Source: Aestuariivita sp.
GTDB taxonomy: Bacteria > Pseudomonadota > Alphaproteobacteria > Rhodobacterales > Rhodobacteraceae
Length of the DNA: 64,000 nucleotides
Assembly: GCA_026709985.1 (NCBI GenBank)
Contig: JAPORY010000039.1
Coordinates: forward strand, 93,181 to 157,180
Direction: 5' to 3'
Position numbers and translations under genes: made by a program. The first letter of the stretch is position 1. Each line of letters opens with the position of its first letter. Below are positions 58,376-64,000 of this stretch, one piece after another. Under the pieces are notes generated by a model, which saw only the letters and a program-made list of their open reading frames with translations, was not told the origin of the DNA and ran no database searches.

Positions 58376-59617
58376 TTATTCTATCTGTTCTATTATTTTT
58401 TTTTGTATCAGTTCAATATTTGCATCACTTACTCCATAATGTTTTGCAAGCGTTGACCATTGGGCAAGACTAGCCTTTGTGGTCTTGATGATTTCAACAG
58501 CGCGACCTTGTTTAATTTTTGCTTCTTCAGCTAGTTGTAGTAGATGGTTCGTGTTTGGATTGCGGCCTTCACCCATCACCATCGTGCTTTGTTCACCTTG
58601 AGGTCCAGAGGAGAATGTCAGATCATAGGCTGGTGAGAGTTTCCACTCGCCGCAGTGATCCATCAAATAACTGAAATTCTTTAGATGGTCGTCACGGTTA
58701 TGTGCGAGTACGTTGAACACAGCCAGTTGATAGAGTTTCTCAACTTCGCGTACATCACGAGTTAGCAATCCAGTAAGCGCGATTAAATCTTCGTAATCAA
58801 GGGATGGCGTGCGGAAATCTGAATGTAACAAGCCGCAAGCCGTGTGCATGTGAAGGCGTTTGCCGCCATCACGGTCAAAACGTTCAATCGCAAAATAACC
58901 AGTGCCGCGCTCGGCGGGAAAAAGGCGTACACGAGGCATAAAAATACCCGCTTCTTTTGCCATAAGAGCGTATATATATTCAATCGCGCCGGCGTCGATG
59001 CCATCTTGGTTATTCGGGAATTTGACAATCGACGGTCGGTAACCGTTAGGCAAATCACCGATACCATGAATAACATGATCCCGCTCATTACTTACGCCAA
59101 TCATTGCCTTTGGTCTCGCCCCAGCCGAAGATCCATTCAAGGCTATCAGCTCCGAAAAGACCTCTTCTGACGTACCGTCAAGCACCTTTTGTGTCTGTGA
59201 CGCAAGGTTATCTAGGTTTATATCGAATTGTGAATCGTTGGCGCTGTGATCGGGTTCATAGATCAGTGCACCAAGTGCGTCAGTTCCAACATGTGTTAAG
59301 CGATCAAGAGGGGTGATATCTGCCGGCAATATTCCTAGCGACCTTGCAAGACGATCAAGTAAGAGCCGTCCCCAACCATCAGGTAAGCTGTCATTGAATA
59401 CACCCGGCAGACCTTCAAAAAGATTGCAATCAAAACTCTTTACACCCGGTTGAAGTGGCAGGTGAATTGGTGAAATTTCGATACCGCTTCTGATAAAAGC
59501 ACCATCGTACTCAAAATAGACAGTTCGCTCACGTGCCGCTAATCTGCCAATAGTTTGAATATTTTTACCAAAATCAATACTAACTTTTACTTCTGTTGTA
59601 GATAGAGATTTATTCAT
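58376..59617 (-). CDS. hipA: HipA-type serine/threonine kinase toxin
   Basis: Toxin kinase of the HipBA family; the classical member inactivates glutamyl-tRNA synthetase by phosphorylation and induces persistence. The 413-aa protein has the N-subdomain pattern FNDSLPDGWGRLLLDRLA, a Gly-rich NGSSAGARPKAMIG loop, the catalytic HNRDDHLKN, and the DFG-like PAYDLTFS. Length is near the 440 aa of HipA. It overlaps the hipB stop by 4 bp (ATGA), so toxin follows antitoxin. Confidence 0.94.
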   Translation of the reverse strand: MNKSLSTTEVKVSIDFGKNIQTIGRLAARERTVYFEYDGAFIRSGIEISPIHLPLQPGVKSFDCNLFEGLPGVFNDSLPDGWGRLLLDRLARSLGILPADITPLDRLTHVGTDALGALIYEPDHSANDSQFDINLDNLASQTQKVLDGTSEEVFSELIALNGSSAGARPKAMIGVSNERDHVIHGIGDLPNGYRPSIVKFPNNQDGIDAGAIEYIYALMAKEAGIFMPRVRLFPAERGTGYFAIERFDRDGGKRLHMHTACGLLHSDFRTPSLDYEDLIALTGLLTRDVREVEKLYQLAVFNVLAHNRDDHLKNFSYLMDHCGEWKLSPAYDLTFSSGPQGEQSTMVMGEGRNPNTNHLLQLAEEAKIKQGRAVEIIKTTKASLAQWSTLAKHYGVSDANIELIQKKIIEQIE

Positions 59618-59937
59618 CTACGCTTCCCTCTTTGGCGAGTTGGCGTGTCATTCGCTTCCAGTATTTTATCAATGGACGAGAAAGTCGCAGTGATTTGTGT
59701 CGCATTTAGGATGTCTTCTAATCCGCCTAACACCATGTGAAGCTTAAGGAATGATTCTAGAGATATAATCCCGGTGCGTTCAAATTTACGCAGTGTTGGC
59801 AATGCTACGTCTGAGCGCTCCGCAAGACCTGCCTGCGTTAATTCCATTTGTAACCGCCGAGCTCGTGCTTGCTCTGCCAGCTTCTTCTGTGCTTTTGCTG
59901 GTGTAATAAGTGATACCATTGTATCTACAAATATCAA
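59614..59937 (-). CDS. hipB: HipB-type helix-turn-helix antitoxin
   Basis: A 107-aa DNA-binding antitoxin (start may be ATG 59937 or, better matched to family size, ATG 59916 beginning MVSLITPAKAQKK). The HTH is MELTQAGLAERSDVALPTLR with KFERTG after it, Cro/CI type. It neutralises HipA and represses the operon. The operator-like palindromes lie over its promoter and start codon. Confidence 0.9.
   Translation of the reverse strand: MIFVDTMVSLITPAKAQKKLAEQARARRLQMELTQAGLAERSDVALPTLRKFERTGIISLESFLKLHMVLGGLEDILNATQITATFSSIDKILEANDTPTRQRGKRR
59912..59925. promoter_or_regulatory. operator-like palindrome 1 at the hipB start
   Basis: GATACCATTGTATC: 12 of 14 positions are symmetric, with perfect GATAC/GTATC arms. 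It covers the hipB start codon at 59916. Its centre lies 41 bp from the centre of the second palindrome, four helical turns, so both face the same side of the DNA. Confidence 0.5.
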
Positions 59938-59952
59938 TTAAGACCTTATAGT

Positions 59953-59966
59953 GATATTATAGTATC
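59953..59966. promoter_or_regulatory. operator-like palindrome 2 over the hipBA -10 box
   Basis: GATATTATAGTATC: 12 of 14 positions symmetric, the same GATA/TATC arms as the first. On the minus strand it contains a perfect TATAAT (-10, plus-strand 59956-59961) with TTGATA as a -35 (59978-59983) at a 16-bp spacing. Binding of HipB here would block the promoter directly. Confidence 0.55.
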
Positions 59967-60099
59967 AATTCCAAAAATATCAAACAAGATTTAATTGTAA
60001 GCAGTTCCATAAAGTAGACGACATAAGATTGCATGCTTCTTATTTGCGCGCCGATATCGAACATCGTATTTCATCAGTTCAGCAGTTGATTTACTTTGG

Positions 60100-60664
60100 T
60101 TTTGTCAAATCTCGCTCTCGCGAGATTGCCGCAGCAACATTCGCATTCTTAGGACATTGAAGCGAGCATCACGAGCGGCCCCACCAAAATAGGTGACCGC
60201 GCCTTGCATTAGTGAGCCAAGATCGACAACCAACTCTGTAGCCGACCCTTTACAACTCTTCAGCGGCATGCCCCCGTATAGACTACCGAATACAGGGCAT
60301 CGACCCGAGCAGCCTGCACGCAATCAAGCGCCCCAGTCACCAAGTATAGTTTGGCACCGTCCTGTTAGGCCGCAGTGCGGCGTTCTTCGGCCAAGGCCGA
60401 AGTAGCGAGGGAACCAAGTGATACGGAGAGAAGATCAATATCGCGGGCAAAGATTTGTGGTCCATACGCCCGCAACGCCGCATGTCCAGTACAATCAATG
60501 ATGAGGTCCGAGTCCCGAGGCCGTGACGCAACCGAACCATTGTGATTACTTCTGGTCGAGTTTTTCGGCACGCACCAAGTTGTCAGCAATCGTGTGTCCG
60601 ACCGCTGTCAGGGCATCAGCAACGAAGATAGCAATTGCGTCACTCTCAATGACAGCAACGGGCA
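60100..60664 (-). pseudogene. decayed second copy of nadX
   Basis: The minus strand is clearly similar to nadX over its first two thirds and to the 5' flank, including the segment CCTACTT(T/G)CAT just upstream. Readable pieces include NHNGSVASRPRDSDLIIDCT and HAALRAYGPQIFARDIDLLS. Several frameshifts and stops break it and the 3' end is lost. A duplication predating the decay, around the hipBA operon, explains it. Confidence 0.85.
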
Positions 60665-61060
60665 TTTCGATATTCCTACTTGCATCGCCCAGAAAATCTC
60701 TTGCTTTAACACAGCCGTACAGATCGTTAGATAATCAAATCAGGATACTCGGCGCTTTGCTTATCGCGCCGATTCAACCACGAGAGGTGCTTAATTCATC
60801 CGTTAGTTTTGCAAAAGTTGGTGCGAGGATAAGCTGCAAATTCTGATTGGCTTTCCATTGAGTGCGAAGCCCATTGCAGCAAAGAGCCAGCAGTCGCTAA
60901 AGTTCAAATTCGTCCGAATCGCAGCTATGAGTTAGGTATTCAATTGTGGAACAGAATATCTTTTCAAGGATTCGAGAATTCTGTAAGGCAACCGCTTAAG
61001 TGTCAATCTCGAATCACGACAGAAATAACGCGATTGGATCAGCACTGTAATTTTGCCGAA
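60665..61060. other. 396-bp gap before DUF1489
   Basis: No gene recognised. It follows the decayed nadX copy and may hold further worn sequence of a gene I cannot identify. Confidence 0.35.
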
Positions 61061-61423
61061 CTATAAATCGGGGGGCGTGTCGTCAGCGTAAAGGTATCGC
61101 CATCCTTGGAACGGTCGGCGGCGAATAGGTTTTGTTCTGATCAAGTTCGGATCAAGAATAATGGCGCATCTTCGTCCCATAATGCTATCAAAAACAGTCT
61201 CAAGGGCAACAATCTCTTGTCGGCACAAAATCAATCCTTTGATCACCCAATAGAGCGAGCCGCCATTGAGCAATTCCACAGACCGCCGTGGTCGCATGCG
61301 CGTGACATGACGTGGGAATGGCTCGGAGTAGCCGCTGATTTGCGCAGCTTGCGAAGCACGCAATTGATCAATGTGATAGACGCCAACGCATAATTTGACC
61401 AAATTGAGGTGCTCAGAAGTCAT
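61061..61423 (-). CDS. DUF1489 family protein
   Basis: A 120-aa protein of a mostly alphaproteobacterial family of unknown function. LVKLCVGVYHIDQL, RHVTRMRPRR, LLNGGSLYWVIKGLILCRQE, and the C-terminal RRPFQGWRYLYADDTPPDL are diagnostic. It is slightly shorter than usual (about 140), with some residues missing between the N-terminal strand and RHVTR. Divergent from the ribonucleotide reductase gene. Confidence 0.9.
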   Translation of the reverse strand: MTSEHLNLVKLCVGVYHIDQLRASQAAQISGYSEPFPRHVTRMRPRRSVELLNGGSLYWVIKGLILCRQEIVALETVFDSIMGRRCAIILDPNLIRTKPIRRRPFQGWRYLYADDTPPDL

Positions 61424-61475
61424 GGCTTAAATTCCAATCCATGCTATAAAGTGAGTCTGGTACTGACAGACAACG

Positions 61476-63803
61476 ATGAAATCGACTTATAGACTGCTGC
61501 TAGAGGACATAATGGCACATTCCCAGGCTCCAATAGCCCAACAAATTTGGGACATGAAATATCGTCTGAAGCAGGCAGACGGAACCCCAATTGATATCAC
61601 GATTGAGGATACTTGGCGGCGAATCGCGAGCGCATTAGCAAGTTGCGAGAAAGATTCAACCAAGTGGGAGCAGGAATTCTATGCTGCATTGGAGGATTTT
61701 CAATTCCTCCCCGCTGGTCGAATAATTGCCGGTTCTGGAACCGGGCGACAAGTCACCCTCTTCAACTGCTTCGTAATGGGAACGATTTCAGACTCAATGT
61801 CAGGAATTTTTGCAGCGTTGCGTGAAGCCGCTCTGACAATGCAGCAGGGTGGCGGCATTGGTTATGATTTTTCGACCATTCGACCCAAGGGTGCTAGCGT
61901 TAGCGGCGTTGCCGCCGACGCGTCAGGCCCCCTCAGCTTTATGGATGTTTGGGACTCGATGTGTCGCACAATTATGTCTGCCGGAGCACGACGCGGAGCA
62001 ATGATGGCAACGATGCGATGCGATCATCCCGATATTGAAGACTTCATAACGGCGAAGTCGAACGCCACCCGACTGCGTATGTTTAACATTTCGGTTCTGG
62101 TTACGAATCAATTCATGGAAGCGGTGAAGAAAGATCAAGCGTGGAATCTTCAATTCGAGGGCAAGATATTTCGCACCATAGCTGCGCGCGAACTATGGCA
62201 TAAGATTATGCGTGCAACTTACGATTATGCCGAGCCTGGCGTGATTTTCATTGACCGAATTAATACGATGAATAATTTACATTATGCTGAAACGATTGCC
62301 GCCACAAACCCGTGCGGCGAACAGCCGCTGCCGCCGTACGGAGCCTGTCTGCTTGGATCGATAAACCTTGCTCGATTGGTTAATCAACCATTCGAAAAAA
62401 ATGCGCGAATCAACCCACAACGCCTCAAGAAACTGGTAACGACGGCAATCCGCATGATGGATAATGTCATTGATATCTCGCGATTTCCCTTGCCAGCACA
62501 AGAGAGAGAGGCAAAAGCGAAGCGGCGGGTTGGCCTCGGCGTTACCGGGCTCGCCGATGCGCTCGTTATGTGCGGATTGCGCTACGGGTCTGATCGTGCA
62601 GTGGTTCAAACCGAACAATGGTTAAAACAAATCGCACAAAGTGCCTACCGAGCGTCGATTGCGTTAGCGAAGGAAAAATCGCCCTTCCCCTTGTTTTCAG
62701 CCGAGGAATTTCTTGAATCGGAAACGATGCAGAATATCGGCAGCGATGTTCGTAAAGCGGTCAAGAAACATGGGATTCGAAATGCTTTATTGACCTCAAT
62801 TGCGCCCACAGGAACGATTTCCTTACTTGCTGGCAATGTATCGTCGGGAATTGAACCCGTATTTGCCTATTTCTATACGCGAAAAGTGCTGCAAAAAGAC
62901 GGTTCGCGAACCGAGGAGCAGGTTGTCGATTATGCCGTCCAACTATGGCGGGAGAAGTTCGGCACCAGTGAATTGCCTGACTATTTTGTCGATGCTCAAA
63001 CGTTGGGACCAGAAGATCACGTGAAAATGCAAGCGGCGGCGCAGCACTGGATAGACTCGAGCATTTCAAAAACTATAAATTGCCCGGCCGACATTAGTTT
63101 TGACGCGTTTCGTGATGTGTATATGCGGGCGTGGGAAACCGGATGTAAGGGGTGTACGACTTATCGACCCAACGATGTAACCGGGTCAGTTCTGAGTGTC
63201 GAAAAGAAGGAGCAAGAGGACACACGGTCAACTGTTGCTGAGATCACACGAGAGTCCTTAACTTCACGGAGCGATGTGATTTACATGTCAGAGCCCATTA
63301 AGCGCCCTGAGGCGCTCGAAGGCAATACCTATAAGCTCCGCTGGCCAGACAGTGAGCATGCGATCTATATCACCATTAATGATATCATCCAAAATGATAA
63401 GCGTCGCCCCTTTGAAGTCTTCATTAACTCAAAGAATATGGAGAGTTTTGCCTGGACAGTTGCATTGACAAGAATGATTTCCGCGGTTTTCCGTCGAGGC
63501 GGCGATGTCTCTTTTGTCGTGGAGGAACTCAAGGCCGTATTTGATCCGAGAGGTGGGGCATGGGTGAACGGAAAATATATTCCGTCAGTCCTAGCTGCGA
63601 TTGGTGGGGTCATTGAGCAACATATGCTTGCCATAGGATTTTTGACGCAAGAGGGCCTTGGTTTGAAATCCGATTCCACTGCCGTGGTCGTGCAATTTGA
63701 TTCAGGGAGGGGACAACCCTGTCCGTCCTGTAGTCAATTCGAAATGCGAATGTCGGAGGGTTGCATGACCTGTGCTGCCTGCGGCTATTCGAAATGTAGT
63801 TAA
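61476..63803 (+). CDS. nrdJ: adenosylcobalamin-dependent (class II) ribonucleotide reductase
   Basis: Reduces ribonucleotides to deoxyribonucleotides using coenzyme B12, so no NrdB subunit or oxygen is needed. 775 aa from the ATG at 61476; the in-frame ATG at 61512 (MAHSQAPIAQQIW) is the alternative. FNCFVMGTISDSM holds one active-site Cys, NPCGEQPLPPYGACLLGSIN the radical Cys and Glu, and APTGTISLLAGNVSSGIEP is conserved. A C-terminal TSCPD-type domain ends in a Cys-rich tail (CPSC, CMTCAACG) that probably re-reduces the active site. With the NicO/DUF1007 pair it indicates cobalt dependence. Confidence 0.95.
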   Translation: MKSTYRLLLEDIMAHSQAPIAQQIWDMKYRLKQADGTPIDITIEDTWRRIASALASCEKDSTKWEQEFYAALEDFQFLPAGRIIAGSGTGRQVTLFNCFVMGTISDSMSGIFAALREAALTMQQGGGIGYDFSTIRPKGASVSGVAADASGPLSFMDVWDSMCRTIMSAGARRGAMMATMRCDHPDIEDFITAKSNATRLRMFNISVLVTNQFMEAVKKDQAWNLQFEGKIFRTIAARELWHKIMRATYDYAEPGVIFIDRINTMNNLHYAETIAATNPCGEQPLPPYGACLLGSINLARLVNQPFEKNARINPQRLKKLVTTAIRMMDNVIDISRFPLPAQEREAKAKRRVGLGVTGLADALVMCGLRYGSDRAVVQTEQWLKQIAQSAYRASIALAKEKSPFPLFSAEEFLESETMQNIGSDVRKAVKKHGIRNALLTSIAPTGTISLLAGNVSSGIEPVFAYFYTRKVLQKDGSRTEEQVVDYAVQLWREKFGTSELPDYFVDAQTLGPEDHVKMQAAAQHWIDSSISKTINCPADISFDAFRDVYMRAWETGCKGCTTYRPNDVTGSVLSVEKKEQEDTRSTVAEITRESLTSRSDVIYMSEPIKRPEALEGNTYKLRWPDSEHAIYITINDIIQNDKRRPFEVFINSKNMESFAWTVALTRMISAVFRRGGDVSFVVEELKAVFDPRGGAWVNGKYIPSVLAAIGGVIEQHMLAIGFLTQEGLGLKSDSTAVVVQFDSGRGQPCPSCSQFEMRMSEGCMTCAACGYSKCS

Positions 63804-63870
63804 AAGCCGGATAATCAAGGTTGGAAATTTTCTTCTTCAGCTTGATAGAATTGGGAATTACCCGCCCTAC

Positions 63871-63900
63871 TTGACAAATAAAAATCCATGCCTGTATAAA
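63871..63900 (+). promoter_or_regulatory. promoter of the IS1595-type transposase gene
   Basis: TTGACA (63871-63876), an 18-bp spacer and TATAAA (63895-63900). A strong ribosome-binding site (AAAGGAGA) follows before the ATG at 63926. Confidence 0.55.
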
Positions 63901-63925
63901 AATCATCCGCAAAAGGAGATTTATC

Positions 63926-64000
63926 ATGGCTGGAAAATCCTATCGAGAAGGTTTGACGCTTGTTCAGATGATGGACATGTTTCCCACCGACGAAACAGCG
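63926..64000 (+). CDS. IS1595-type transposase, start only (cut by the right edge)
   Basis: The first 25 codons read MAGKSYREGLTLVQMMDMFP, the typical start of IS1595/ISXO2-like transposases, which continue into a zinc-binding N-terminal domain and a DDE domain outside the window. The promoter and ribosome-binding site are intact, so this copy may be active. Its left terminal repeat should lie in 63804-63870 but was not identified. Confidence 0.8.
   Translation, partial: MAGKSYREGLTLVQMMDMFPTDETA

Overview
The window is chromosomal DNA of an alphaproteobacterium. This rests on the families present and their order: rpsA-ihfB-lapA-trpF-trpB, the mreBCD-mrdA-rodA cluster, and the mostly alphaproteobacterial small families DUF1467, DUF1489 and SdhE. 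Base composition is moderate, with clearly AT-richer accessory patches. Genus or species cannot be named from the sequence. Long non-coding gaps, several broken genes and decayed insertion sequences suggest a genome losing genes, although a few single-base frameshifts could be assembly errors.

Layout. 0-1.4 kb: 3' end of dut and a membrane-anchored MoeB/ThiF-type enzyme. 2-4.5 kb: accessory patch with a FitA/VapB antitoxin, a frameshifted VapC toxin, a frameshifted small gene and an AT-rich coiled-coil membrane protein of unknown function. 4.6-11.2 kb: a 2-hydroxyacid dehydrogenase and the cell-shape cluster mreB-mreC-mreD-mrdA-rodA, all on the minus strand. 12-17 kb: rpsA, ihfB, lapA, trpF, trpB; trpA is not next to trpB. 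17-26.8 kb: DUF2237, pth, a monooxygenase-like protein, a coupled DUF488 gene pair, tRNA-Ser(GCT), an orphan AAA ATPase, dsbB, a DedA-like protein, an HNH nuclease, an esterase, an AlkA-like glycosylase and a CDGSH protein.

27.2-29.2 kb holds an AAA/ABC-type ATPase coupled to a small protein with PD-(D/E)xK nuclease-like residues, a candidate two-gene defence system. It is followed by an IS5-type transposase remnant. 30.2-39.7 kb is a catabolic and transport module: hyuA-hyuB, a TetR regulator, a three-gene ABC importer, an EamA exporter, and a ureohydrolase gene with an in-frame amber codon. A perfect 16-bp palindrome overlaps a good promoter before hyuA and is the likely TetR operator.

39.9-48.3 kb is mainly housekeeping: DUF1467, methylmalonyl-CoA epimerase, PPK2, DUF1007 with a NicO-type metal transporter, a MATE exporter, aspartate aminotransferase, an XRE regulator, sdhE and rpiA. 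48.7-56.7 kb is accessory: a TerB-like protein, a heavily decayed xerD-type recombinase, a tight three-gene operon (DUF262, DUF3696 AAA ATPase, unknown protein), and a decayed IS66 element with recognisable ends.

56.8-64 kb carries gloA, nadX, a hipBA toxin-antitoxin operon with two matching operator-like palindromes, a decayed second copy of nadX, DUF1489, a class II (B12-dependent) ribonucleotide reductase, and the start of an IS1595-type transposase cut by the window end. The best candidates for an undescribed system are the DUF262/DUF3696/unknown operon at 51.4-54.7 kb and the ATPase/nuclease-like pair at 27.2-29.2 kb.
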